The notes under the pieces: model-generated
Told to the model about the DNA's origin: nothing
The model's input: only the letters and a program-made list of their open reading frames with translations
Database searches by the model: none
Translations under genes and position numbers: made by a program
Shown here: piece by piece, positions 1-7,802 of the stretch
Layout: every line of letters starts with the position of its first letter
Position numbering within the stretch: position 1 is the stretch's first letter
Assembly (NCBI GenBank): GCA_002712305.1
Contig: PATE01000133.1
Location: 1 to 48,613 of the forward strand
Length of the DNA: 48,613 nucleotides
Direction: 5' to 3'
Origin: Gemmatimonadota bacterium
GTDB taxonomy: Bacteria; Latescibacterota; UBA2968; UBA8231

Positions 1-19
1 GTGTGCGTCAGATAAGGGT

Positions 20-472
20 GTGAACACGGTGGCGGCAAGTCGTAGACTTGGCTGGGTGAAACAGGGAGACGTATCTGATGACGAATCGACTTTCGTGATG
101 TTGTATCGACACTCGTCGCTGAGAGACAAGACCTCTCACCGGATGGCGCTGGCCGCAGCACGCACCTTCCCCGAGCAGATCAACTCAGCAGCCGTCCTCG
201 TCGTCTACGATGGGTATGTCGTGGCCAGCTGGGGGCAGGTGGAGCACAAATACTTCGCCGCGTCGGTGCGCAAGAGTCTGCTCAGCGCTCTGTATGGGAT
301 TCACGTGGCGGAAGGGACGATCGAGCTGTCGGCGACGCTGGCCGATCTGGGGATCGACGATGCGCCGGTGGCCCTGACAGGCACGGAGAAACAGGTGCGC
401 ATCGTGGACCTGCTGAAGGCTCGTTCCGGGATCTATATCCCGCCGCCGTTTGCGTCGAGGCCGCGACCGTGA
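20..472 (+). pseudogene. Truncated serine hydrolase (class C beta-lactamase-like)
   Basis: The reading frame carries the N-terminal part of a penicillin-binding-protein/class C beta-lactamase-type serine hydrolase. The nucleophile motif SxxK is visible as SVRKSLLSALYG near residue 83, preceded by the typical strand AAVLVVYDGYVVASWG. In intact relatives the chain runs to about 350-400 residues with a later YxN motif and a C-terminal triad; here it stops at about 150 residues in a proline-rich tail after LLKARSGIYI, and the convergent neighbour begins 30 bases further on. The rest of the catalytic domain is therefore missing. GTG at 20 is the first available start, but the frame is open to the window edge, so the true start may lie outside. 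Confidence 0.6.
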
Positions 473-502
473 TGCCTGGGGCAGCACCCAACACATCGCA
501 GG

Positions 503-1642
503 TCACGCGATGTTGTGGTAGGCGCCGTCGGATTCATACGCCCGTGCATACTTCGCAACCTGATCCTCATCTAGTTCGATGCCGAGGCCGGGTCGATCAG
601 GCACCGTGATGTGTCCAGTCGAGTCGAACTCGAGCAGACCGGACACGATGATGTCCTGTTCCAGCAATTGATGCATGACCTGGTGGCCGTCGGTCTGATT
701 GGGGATCGTGGCCAGCACCTGCAGGCAGGCCAGGGTCGTGATGCCGGTCTCGCCGGTGACTCCGTGTCGGCAGATGGAAAGTCCACCGGCGGCGGCGACG
801 GTGGAGACTTTCTTCAGTGCCGACAGACCTCCTGCTTCGTGCGGACCGACGGTGATCACATCGGCCGCCTGTTCTTTGATGGCCCGCTGTGCCTCGTAGT
901 CGGTGAAACAGCCCTGGTCGATGGCGATGGGCATGGGCACCGATTGACGGAGACGCGCCATGCCCTCCAGATCGGTCCAGTGCACGGGTTGCTCGGCGAA
1001 GTCGATGTCGAAGGGGGCCAGAGCCTGGAGCATGATGAAGGCCTCGCCCACAGACCACGCCTGGTTCGCATCGACACGCAGTTTCGGCCCATCCCCGATG
1101 GCATCACGGACGGCGGCGACGCAGGCCAGATCGCGCTCGCGACCGAGGCCTACCTTCACGTAGAACACCTCGAAGCCTCGTTCCTTCCATAGGGTGGCAT
1201 CGGCGGCGAGCTTGTCGGGGGTATTTCCCTGCAGGAAGGCGAAACAGCTGGAGCTATCGTGGAACTTGCCGCCCAGCAACTGGTGTACGGGCAGGTTGTT
1301 CGCCTGGCCCATGATGTCCCACAGTGCCATCTCGAGGCCGGCCAGCGCCTGGTTGGCGAATCGGCGCATGTCGTCCCACTTGCCGACGCGATAGACCCGG
1401 TGCAGGAATCGCTCGAGTTCGAAGGGGCTCTCACCGATCAGGGCTCGGGCCATTTCGTCGATGATGGCGGCGATGGCCTCGGCAGATCTGTCTCCACAGC
1501 CTTCGCCGATGCCGGTGATGCCCTCGTCGGTCTCGATGCGCACGAGAACACTGTTCACACCGCGTCCAACCCCCTGGCTGTAGTAGTAGAGCTCCTTCTG
1601 CGGTATGGCGAGGATGGACGTGGTGACGGCTGTGACTTTCAA
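503..1642 (-). CDS. Mandelate racemase/muconate lactonizing enzyme family protein (enolase superfamily)
   Basis: About 379 residues, the usual length for this superfamily, which abstracts a proton alpha to a carboxylate in sugar acids and related substrates with a Mg2+ ion. The N-terminal capping domain (about 1-125) is followed by a TIM-like barrel. Metal ligands are visible as the Asp of RVDANQAW, the Glu of FAEQP and the Asp of IAIDQG. The second-strand motif is VKVGLG, with only one lysine of the common KxK, and a late ICRHGVTGETG segment may supply the other base. A TTG start is chosen because GGAGG lies six bases before it and the upstream extension is not protein-like. Specific substrate is not inferable. 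The neighbour on the 3' side is convergent and broken. Confidence 0.85.
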   Translation of the reverse strand: MKVTAVTTSILAIPQKELYYYSQGVGRGVNSVLVRIETDEGITGIGEGCGDRSAEAIAAIIDEMARALIGESPFELERFLHRVYRVGKWDDMRRFANQALAGLEMALWDIMGQANNLPVHQLLGGKFHDSSSCFAFLQGNTPDKLAADATLWKERGFEVFYVKVGLGRERDLACVAAVRDAIGDGPKLRVDANQAWSVGEAFIMLQALAPFDIDFAEQPVHWTDLEGMARLRQSVPMPIAIDQGCFTDYEAQRAIKEQAADVITVGPHEAGGLSALKKVSTVAAAGGLSICRHGVTGETGITTLACLQVLATIPNQTDGHQVMHQLLEQDIIVSGLLEFDSTGHITVPDRPGLGIELDEDQVAKYARAYESDGAYHNIA

Positions 1643-1699
1643 GGAGCACCTCCGGTTTCGGTGGCGAACATGGTACGCTCCCGACCACAACGCGGGAAG

Positions 1700-1951
1700 G
1701 GTGGTCTCAGTGCCGATCTTTCGACTGTGCGCGTATACAGTCGTGAAGTGGATGGCCAGATGCTGAGTTTCACATTGACCGAAGATGATGAGCTACGCGA
1801 TCAGGAGACGGCATCGCTCTAGCACCCGGTGACGGGCGAAGCGATCCGGGGGCCTCACAAGGGCAAGAAACTCACAGGTCTGATCGCGGGGTATTCGATA
1901 TGGTTTGCGTGGCAGAGCTATCGTCCGGATACGCAGGTCCACGCAGAGTGA
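1700..1951 (+). pseudogene. DUF3179 domain remnant with an amber codon
   Basis: In one frame the segment reads VYSREVDGQMLSF, then DQETASL, TAG, HPVTGEAIRGPHKGKKL and finally SYRPDTQV. This matches, from memory of the family, the C-terminal half of DUF3179 proteins, where a conserved ETxSLW is followed by xxTGEAIxGPxKGxxL and a HPDTxV end. The TAG at 1820-1822 sits exactly where the tryptophan (TGG) is expected, so a single G-to-A change explains it. The part before the match runs into the enolase-family gene on the other strand and the N-terminal half is absent. I regard it as a decayed fragment; function of DUF3179 is not established. Confidence 0.6.
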
Positions 1952-2009
1952 TGCTGCGATTGGCGGGTTTCCGTCGCGGAGGCCGGGCGCTTTCTGTGTC
2001 AAGCGTGCG

Positions 2010-2369
2010 TCAGGAAAGTAGCTTGCGTACCTCCTCTGCAAATTCCTGTACGAGGCTCACCGTGTCCCCGTCGTCCATGCCGATGTAGTCATGAACGGAC
2101 AGATTGCGTGCGTTCAGGAACCGGTTCCAATGGTCAAGGTCAGCGATGGTACCGAGCTGAGCCGCCGCCTTCAGCGCGTCCCTCGGACTGTAGGTCTCCA
2201 GTCCCGCCTCATCTGCCTGCCGCTTGAAGGCCTTCCACACGTACTCGAACGTGCTCTCGAAAGCTTTCGCCAAAGCGGCCAGGCGGAGGCGGTTCTCGGG
2301 CTCCGATTCGAGTTCCTGTAGCGCTGCCTCCAGCAGTTCGAACGCCTGCGACAGCTTTGCATCATTCAT
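2010..2369 (-). CDS. HEPN-domain toxin (HI0074-like nucleotidyltransferase substrate-binding family)
   Basis: 119 residues, all-helical, matching the HI0074/HEPN family that pairs with MNT nucleotidyltransferases. The HEPN ribonuclease signature Rx4-6H is present as R88-NLSV-H93 followed by DY, so the toxin active site appears intact. ATG at 2369 is chosen because a longer upstream reading frame is only the antitoxin gene read in another frame. It overlaps the end of the XRE-MNT gene by eight bases, indicating translational coupling in an antitoxin-first bicistron. In characterised type VII pairs the HEPN protein is an RNase that the MNT partner inactivates by adding AMP to a tyrosine near the active site; Y95 of the HDY motif is the obvious candidate here (inference). 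Confidence 0.85.
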   Translation of the reverse strand: MNDAKLSQAFELLEAALQELESEPENRLRLAALAKAFESTFEYVWKAFKRQADEAGLETYSPRDALKAAAQLGTIADLDHWNRFLNARNLSVHDYIGMDDGDTVSLVQEFAEEVRKLLS

Positions 2370-2940
2370 ATAGATGCACGCCCCTTTTGCGTAGAAGCTC
2401 GCACCAAACGGCGTATGACCCGCCGATGAAGACCGCATCGTCCACGATACCCGCGAGGAATTCCGGATCGGCGCGGCTGAGGTCGACGAGCTGCACGGTG
2501 ACAAGGGACGTCTCGCTCCACTCCGCAACCCGATCGAGCATGCGTGAAAAGACAGCAAAGTCGATGGAGTCGGTGGCGAAGAAGCCGATGTCATAGTCGG
2601 AGTATGGCTTGGCCGTACCGCGAGCACGCGAACCGAACAGCACGAAGGCGCCGCGTGGGGCGATCTCCGCAAGACCGTCGACCAGATCGGTTACCGTCAG
2701 GCCGGGAACCTGTCGACGTCGGATCGGCAGCGACAGGACATCGGCAGGGTCCAGGTCGAGCGCTGTGAGGATTCGCGCCAGGCCGCTGGGGAGGGCCGTG
2801 CGGCCCGAGAGGTAGTTGCCCAGCGTGTTGCGGTGGACACCCACAGCCTCAGCAAACTCCATCGCCGACGAGTAACCCCGGTCCTGGATCGCCTTCCTTA
2901 GTCTGGCCGTGTCAATTGTAAGCTGTTCTGCGGGTCGCAT
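2362..2940 (-). CDS. XRE-MNT fusion antitoxin (HTH plus minimal nucleotidyltransferase)
   Basis: 192 residues with two domains. Residues about 11-47 form a Cro/CI-type helix-turn-helix (AVGVHRNTLGNYLSG is the recognition region). Residues about 95-180 are a minimal nucleotidyltransferase with the full motif GSx10DxD (G103 S104 and D115, D117), plus a third acidic position near VQLVDL. The ATG at 2940 is preferred over one 51 bases upstream because the HTH begins right after it. Most characterised MNT antitoxins lack a DNA-binding domain; the fusion suggests that the antitoxin also represses its own operon, and an inverted repeat sits directly upstream. The partner HEPN gene follows with an eight-base overlap. 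Confidence 0.85.
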   Translation of the reverse strand: MRPAEQLTIDTARLRKAIQDRGYSSAMEFAEAVGVHRNTLGNYLSGRTALPSGLARILTALDLDPADVLSLPIRRRQVPGLTVTDLVDGLAEIAPRGAFVLFGSRARGTAKPYSDYDIGFFATDSIDFAVFSRMLDRVAEWSETSLVTVQLVDLSRADPEFLAGIVDDAVFIGGSYAVWCELLRKRGVHLYE

Positions 2941-2943
2941 AAT

Positions 2944-2960
2944 GCCCAATATAACTGGGC
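2944..2960. promoter_or_regulatory. Inverted repeat, candidate operator of the XRE-MNT/HEPN operon
   Basis: GCCCA-N7-TGGGC lies 4-20 bases upstream of the preferred antitoxin start. Position, symmetry and the XRE domain of the antitoxin suggest autoregulation, although a repeat this close to the start would also cover the ribosome-binding region. Alternatively translation starts at 2991 and the repeat is within the coding sequence. Confidence 0.4.
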
Positions 2961-3124
2961 GTGTGAATAATTTCAATATGCGATCTCCCATTGCTCCCGT
3001 GCCATAGCGGCCGCTTATTTTTACGCATAGCCTACTGTTTAAATGTAACTTACGGACCTTCAGCGAAGTCTGGCATCGGTCTCGCCTCTACGGCTGACCA
3101 ACCTGCGATTCGCCGCCTCTCAGG

Positions 3125-5080
3125 CTACACCCAGTACAACCCGTGCCCCTGAGCCCCGGTGATCACATCGATGCCAAGCCAGACGGCGATCACCGTGAAC
3201 TGTCCCAGGATCATCCCCAGGAAAAAGGGCCTCACAGCACCGAGCAGGCGCGGGCCCCCATACCGTGTCAGCACGGCCTTGATGAGCCACACGAGAAAGA
3301 CACTGAACCACATGTGACGGGTCAGCATCATCTGCGACACGGCCAGTCCCATGGGGTGCACGGGGAAGGCGAGAAAGTGGGTGCGCACGTAGTAGAGGAT
3401 CCCCATGATCGCCGCGCCGACACCCATCAGGCCGAGGCCGGCAAAATCCGGGTCGGAGGGATTGCGCATGTACTGGGATGCGAAGTCGAAGGTCCAGCGC
3501 GGTCCATTGATGAAGAACCACGTGTTGGCATTGTTGGCGCCACTCTGATAGGCATAGTAGAGGGTCGTCCACACGGAGACGACGATGCCAATCAGCACGG
3601 CGATGAGCATGGCCCACAACACGACGCCCTTGCGTGAGATCGATTCGGTCAGCTTCAGACCATTGGCAACGGCGGCCATGACGAAGGTTCGCACGTCGCT
3701 CATCCACACCTGCCCATAGGACAACACGCCGATGGTGCCCGACTCGCCGAGGGCGGCGGTGCCGAAGGTGGAACTCACGACGGTTGGGGTGATCAGCTGG
3801 GCGCGCATGGCGGCCAGACCGGATTCGCACAGGATTCGGGTGATCCCCAGGAAGGTGCCTGCCGCAACAAGGACGAAGAACAAACCCGCCCACAAAGGCA
3901 CGCCGATGGCGACGAACCAGCCTGTCATCAACAGCAAGCCGACGATGAGCAGGAGATACACGCCACGCATGGAGAAGTCATCCTTGTAGCCCGTTTCTGG
4001 ACGCAGCGCAGCGCCCCAGGTCACGCGCAGGTGAGCACGTGCCGTCCACAGGGTGTAGCCCACGAGGGTGATCAGCGCGCCGAACTGGATGAAGGCCATG
4101 ATCGAGCCGCCATCGTTCTGCGTGTAGATGTCGAGATCGACAGTTCGTGTGATGCCAAGTTTGGTGAATATCCCGTTGATGGCATAGCCGATCAGGTAGA
4201 AGACCCAGAGGCTGAGAGCGACCTCCTGATGGGTGAGATAGGCGAAACCCATCATGGGGAAACTGATGTTGATAGTGAGGGACTGCATGTCGGGGATGAT
4301 GAACAGGCTCGTCGACAGCAGTACCTTTGGGATGAAGTGGAAGTAGGCGTTGAGGCCATTCACCGAAGTGACGATGAACGGCAAGGCAAACCCGGCCCAC
4401 ATGATCGGATTGCGGAAGAAGCGATTCAGCGCCCGGTTCGGCTCCTGGGAGGCCATGGTCAGCGGCAGCTGGGCCAGGGGGTAGGAGAGACGCTCATGTT
4501 CGATCCACTGGCGGCGGAACAACACGGCCATGGCAATCATGACCATGTAGAGTCCGAGGATGACTGGAGCCCAGGCCATGAGAGGCTTGATCCAATCCAT
4601 CCAGGGAATGGGCTGCCCTTTCGAGATCCCCTCGTAGAAGCCACTGATGGCGGCATCGCTTTGCGGCACGAGCCAGTGGGGGACATAGGGCTGCAGTTCC
4701 TGCGCCCACTGATTCTCATCGGACGCCAGGTAGTGGAGGGCGGGAAGGATGGGAATCAGATAGAGGGTCAGCCCCATGGTGCAGATGGAGCAGGCGATGG
4801 CCGACATGAGATAGGTTATCGACAATTCGCCCGACGACAGAGACTGACTCGGCAGAAAACGACGCAGGAAACCGTTGATGAACAGGGCTGTGACGAACAA
4901 AACGAGGATCGCCGCCGCCGTGGTGAAGTCGATGGTCAGATACGATCCGGTCACGACGAGGCTGTTGTAGGGCCCCCAGAACGAGATCAGGGCAGCCATG
5001 ATCGCACCCACGAGGAGCACGCGGGCAGGGCGCACGTGATTCACGTCAGGTGGAGCGCTTGCTGTGTCCCGGTTGTTCAT
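3125..5080 (-). CDS. Large polytopic membrane protein, DUF6785-like
   Basis: 651 residues with many hydrophobic segments (for example VLLVGAIMAALISF near the N terminus, AILVLFVTALFI, VILGLYMVMIAMAVLF, LLLIVGLLLMTGWF and several at the C terminus), with an EHERLSYPLAQLPLTM loop that I associate with the DUF6784/DUF6785 membrane proteins seen mainly in Planctomycetes, Poribacteria and related groups. The fold resembles an oligopeptide-transporter-like permease, but no substrate is known. The protein is full length and undisturbed, in contrast to many loci nearby. It lies 55 bases downstream of a MarR regulator in the same direction, so it could be co-transcribed with it. Confidence 0.7.
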   Translation of the reverse strand: MNNRDTASAPPDVNHVRPARVLLVGAIMAALISFWGPYNSLVVTGSYLTIDFTTAAAILVLFVTALFINGFLRRFLPSQSLSSGELSITYLMSAIACSICTMGLTLYLIPILPALHYLASDENQWAQELQPYVPHWLVPQSDAAISGFYEGISKGQPIPWMDWIKPLMAWAPVILGLYMVMIAMAVLFRRQWIEHERLSYPLAQLPLTMASQEPNRALNRFFRNPIMWAGFALPFIVTSVNGLNAYFHFIPKVLLSTSLFIIPDMQSLTINISFPMMGFAYLTHQEVALSLWVFYLIGYAINGIFTKLGITRTVDLDIYTQNDGGSIMAFIQFGALITLVGYTLWTARAHLRVTWGAALRPETGYKDDFSMRGVYLLLIVGLLLMTGWFVAIGVPLWAGLFFVLVAAGTFLGITRILCESGLAAMRAQLITPTVVSSTFGTAALGESGTIGVLSYGQVWMSDVRTFVMAAVANGLKLTESISRKGVVLWAMLIAVLIGIVVSVWTTLYYAYQSGANNANTWFFINGPRWTFDFASQYMRNPSDPDFAGLGLMGVGAAIMGILYYVRTHFLAFPVHPMGLAVSQMMLTRHMWFSVFLVWLIKAVLTRYGGPRLLGAVRPFFLGMILGQFTVIAVWLGIDVITGAQGHGLYWV

Positions 5081-5135
5081 GCCGTCGCTTTCATCTCGAC
5101 CAAAGAGATAGGCCCGGCCGCGTCAGGGCAAGCGA

Positions 5136-5576
5136 TCAGCGTTGTGCGGCATATTGCTCGAGATGCTCAGCCAGGTGTTCGGAGAGGCGGGTGAAGGCGG
5201 TCAGATCCTTCGAGGACAGGGTGATCCACACTGCGCCGACGGCATGTTCCCGCGCCTGATGGATCTTCTTCATGGCCCGCTGACCTTTCGCTGTGACTTG
5301 ATAGCGTCGCTGACGACCGTCGCTGGTGCCGATGGTGGACTTTACGAATCCGAGGTCCGACAGCTGACGAAGGGTGCGCGACACGGCGGCGGCGGTGATC
5401 GCACGCTGCCGAGCAAACATGGAGGGGAGGAAGTCCTCGCCGCTCACCTCTTCCAGAACCCGCCACTGAGCCTCGGTGAGGCCCGCCTCGGCGGCCAGTT
5501 GCTGCCGGCGGGTGCTAAAGGCTTCACTTAAGCGTTGTAGGCTGGAAATGGCACGATGGGCAGGATCGGGTTGCAT
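5136..5576 (-). CDS. MarR family transcriptional regulator
   Basis: 146 residues, the normal size of MarR dimeric winged-helix repressors. The DNA-binding part is visible as AITAAAVSRTLRQLSDLGFV followed by a wing with SDGRQRRYQVTAKG, flanked by helical N- and C-terminal dimerisation segments. ATG at 5576 directly follows a GTG; either could be used. The gene is divergent from a SAM methyltransferase at 5665 and the spacer contains several TTAAC-type palindromes, so autoregulation and control of the divergent gene are likely. The ligand is unknown. Confidence 0.85.
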   Translation of the reverse strand: MQPDPAHRAISSLQRLSEAFSTRRQQLAAEAGLTEAQWRVLEEVSGEDFLPSMFARQRAITAAAVSRTLRQLSDLGFVKSTIGTSDGRQRRYQVTAKGQRAMKKIHQAREHAVGAVWITLSSKDLTAFTRLSEHLAEHLEQYAAQR

Positions 5577-5592
5577 CACACGACTCCAATAC

Positions 5593-5628
5593 TTAACAGT
5601 AGTTAACTGAACTATTGTTAATTAACAA
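5593..5628. promoter_or_regulatory. Palindrome cluster between marR and methyltransferase
   Basis: The divergent spacer holds TTAAC-AGTA-GTTAA (5593-5606), an overlapping AGTTAACT, and a perfect 14-base palindrome TTGTTAATTAACAA (5615-5628), in an AT-rich island within a GC-rich region. MarR proteins bind such inverted repeats between divergent promoters. It is the best candidate operator for the adjacent MarR protein. Confidence 0.55.
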
Positions 5629-5664
5629 GAATTAACCATCAACCAAGTTGAGGAAACATACCCG

Positions 5665-6420
5665 ATGAACCACGTGGAGTCGATCCGACATCAGTACAGC
5701 ACAAACGCCGACAGCTACCGAACCAGCAACTATCACAGCAGTGCACCGGATCTTGAGGTGCTGAGGGAGGTGGCGCAACTGCAGGGCACGGAGAGGGTGC
5801 TCGACATCGGCACAGGAACCGGGCATACGGCGCTGGCTGTGGCACAGGGAGCGAATCACGTGGTCGGGATCGATCTGACACCGCAAATGCTGGAGCAGGC
5901 GCGGCAGCTGGCTGCGGAGCGGCAGATCACCAACGTGACCTTCGAAGAGGGAGATGCCCAGCGACTCCGGTACGAAGATGACTCATTCGACGTGGTCACG
6001 TGTCGGGTCTGTGCCCACCACTTTGCCGATCCGCTGGCGACTGTGCGCGAATCAGCGCGCGTGCTGAGACCAGGCGGTTGCATTCTATGGTTGGACAGTG
6101 TCGTGCCCGCAGACCCTGCGCAGGACACCTTCCTCAACACCATCGAGCTGCTGCGTGATCCATCCCACGTGCGCGACTTCAGCATCTCTCAGTGGCAGGC
6201 GATGTTCGCAGAGGTGGGTCTGGCGGCAGAGGTCGCGGGCCAGTGGGCGACGGATCTGCCCTTCGACGACTGGACCGATCGCCAGTCCACGGCCGAGGAA
6301 GCGCGCGTCATGCTGCGTCAGCTGTTCCATACTGCAACCTCGGCGGTTCGGGAGGCCTTCCGGATCCGCACGGACCCCTATGCTTTCGACATCCCCATCG
6401 TGTTGCTGCGCGCAAGCTAG
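5665..6420 (+). CDS. Class I SAM-dependent methyltransferase
   Basis: 251 residues with a Rossmann methyltransferase core of the Methyltransf_11/UbiE type: motif I is VLDIGTGTGHTALAV, the acidic end of strand 2 is VVGIDLTPQML, motif II/III is DDSFDVVTCRVCAHHF, and motif IV region is VLRPGGCILWLDSVV. Substrate is not evident; the closest overall pattern is small-molecule methyltransferases. It is transcribed divergently from marR across a spacer rich in palindromes, so it is a likely target of that regulator. A detoxification or signal-molecule role is possible but inferred only from this arrangement. Confidence 0.85.
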   Translation: MNHVESIRHQYSTNADSYRTSNYHSSAPDLEVLREVAQLQGTERVLDIGTGTGHTALAVAQGANHVVGIDLTPQMLEQARQLAAERQITNVTFEEGDAQRLRYEDDSFDVVTCRVCAHHFADPLATVRESARVLRPGGCILWLDSVVPADPAQDTFLNTIELLRDPSHVRDFSISQWQAMFAEVGLAAEVAGQWATDLPFDDWTDRQSTAEEARVMLRQLFHTATSAVREAFRIRTDPYAFDIPIVLLRAS

Positions 6421-6494
6421 CCATAGCGCCAACCGCCCCTCTACGCCTTTCTTCGTGGGGTCCAACACCCTGACCACCCACGACGGAGGCTCTC

Positions 6495-6869
6495 GTGTCC
6501 GATACGTATTGTGTACGCCGCTGTTTCGAACAACCCGCTGAAAACCACGGTCATCCCGGCAGCATCTCGCGTGTTATCCTCGGCCCCGGTGCGTCAAACC
6601 CGGAACGTCCCGAAGCGATCGACTCGGAGCGACTCATCATTCATACGAATGAGTATGAGGTGGGTGGTGTATCCGGCGATGGCCATTCCCACAACAACCA
6701 GGAGCAGTTCTTCTATCTGCTCGAAGGCGAGATGGAGGTGACGGTGGGGGAGGAGACCTATCAGCTGGTGGCCGGTGACAGTGTCTTTCTGCCGCGCGAT
6801 GTGTTCCACAAGCACAAGCAGGTAGGTGACACGCCGCTGAAGTTTCTCTTCATCAGCGCCATGGTGTAG
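6495..6869 (+). CDS. Single-domain cupin protein
   Basis: 124 residues forming one small beta-barrel cupin. Motif 1 is visible as GHSHNNQEQFFYLLEG, providing two histidines and a glutamate for metal binding, and motif 2 as GDSVFLPRDVFHKH, giving the fourth ligand. A GTG start is used because GGAGG ends five bases before it and no ATG is better placed. Such proteins are metal-dependent isomerases, dioxygenases or sugar/effector binders; nothing in the sequence decides which. It is convergent with the operon that ends at 6895. Confidence 0.8.
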   Translation: MSDTYCVRRCFEQPAENHGHPGSISRVILGPGASNPERPEAIDSERLIIHTNEYEVGGVSGDGHSHNNQEQFFYLLEGEMEVTVGEETYQLVAGDSVFLPRDVFHKHKQVGDTPLKFLFISAMV

Positions 6870-6894
6870 GCAGGTCTGATAGGACCCCCGGTGA

Positions 6895-7791
6895 TCAGTT
6901 CGTGCTGTCCCACCCCTCGGGCAGGGTCAGGCGCCAGACATCGTTGACGACGGGCCACGTGTTGCCCGCCACGACCCACAGGGCATCGTGGGCGGTGTAG
7001 AGGGTGGGTTCGTGGCGTGGTGCGAAGACGGGATCGGAGATGAACTCGGTCCAGTTCACGCCGTCGCGGGTGAACCAGACGTCGCCGAGGTTGGTGTGGT
7101 TGGCGTTGTCGAAACCGCCGATCAGCCACAGCGCCCCGGCATAGGCTCTGCCCCGGCACCACATGCGTGGCGCCCACGGCGCGTGTTCGAGGACGCGAGT
7201 CCACTCGGCGCCATCGGTGGAACACCACACGTCGTTCCAAGTGGTGAATTGAGGATACCCCTTCTCCTCAGGTGAGTTCTTCTCTTCGCTGTTGCCGGCG
7301 ATGCGCCAGAGTTTGTCGTCGAACAACACGGTGGCACTCGAGCGTCGATCGCCGCAGGCGGCGGCATCGGTGGCGCATTCCCAGTGCTCACCGTCGGTGG
7401 ATGACCAGACCTCAGGACCGGGTCCGATTTGCCACATCTTCCCCTTGTAGACGATCAGTTCCCCGTAGCCGGTCATGCCGAAGGGCGTTCCGTCGAGGAT
7501 CTTCGTCCACCTTTCGCCATCATCGGAGACCCATACGCTTCCCTTCACGGCGAAGAGGCGGTCCTCGAACACGACCATCTCGCTGTAGCCGTCGTAGGGC
7601 GTGTCGTCACTGACCTGTGACCAGTGGATGCCGTCGGTGGAGTTCCACAGATCGCGCACCAGCACGTTGCCGTGGTGGTAGGCGTTGCTGAGCCACATCT
7701 TGTCGCGAAAGACGACGCCCTCCGACGTGTCTCGCGGACTGAACTCGGCGTGTTCGACGAGGCGTTCCCAGTTGTGATGAGTCGACGACAT
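6895..7791 (-). CDS. Beta-propeller protein with repeated STDGxxW motifs
   Basis: 298 residues built from repeats of about 50-60 residues, each with a WSSTDGEHW-like turn: NSTDGIHW, VSDDGERWT, SSTDGEHWE, CSTDGAEWT and TRDGVNWT are visible. This is the pattern of kelch/sialidase-like propellers, here without an obvious catalytic set or signal peptide. ATG at 7791 is taken because a longer upstream extension overlaps the neighbouring gene and is not repeat-like. It is the last gene of the seven-gene minus-strand operon and begins 11 bases after the preceding stop. Probably a binding protein of the carbohydrate locus; function unknown. Confidence 0.7.
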   Translation of the reverse strand: MSSTHHNWERLVEHAEFSPRDTSEGVVFRDKMWLSNAYHHGNVLVRDLWNSTDGIHWSQVSDDTPYDGYSEMVVFEDRLFAVKGSVWVSDDGERWTKILDGTPFGMTGYGELIVYKGKMWQIGPGPEVWSSTDGEHWECATDAAACGDRRSSATVLFDDKLWRIAGNSEEKNSPEEKGYPQFTTWNDVWCSTDGAEWTRVLEHAPWAPRMWCRGRAYAGALWLIGGFDNANHTNLGDVWFTRDGVNWTEFISDPVFAPRHEPTLYTAHDALWVVAGNTWPVVNDVWRLTLPEGWDSTN

Positions 7792-7802
7792 CGGGTGACC
7801 GC

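Noticed and set aside
2370-2672. Long N-terminal extension of the HEPN protein
   Set aside because: This part is the antitoxin gene read in another frame, Ser/Arg rich and not helical; the ATG at 2369 matches the family start.
4031-5194. 387-residue open frame opposite the DUF6785-like gene
   Set aside because: It is the antisense of a well-conserved membrane protein gene; its composition (Gly, Asp, His rich) is typical of shadow frames in GC-rich DNA.
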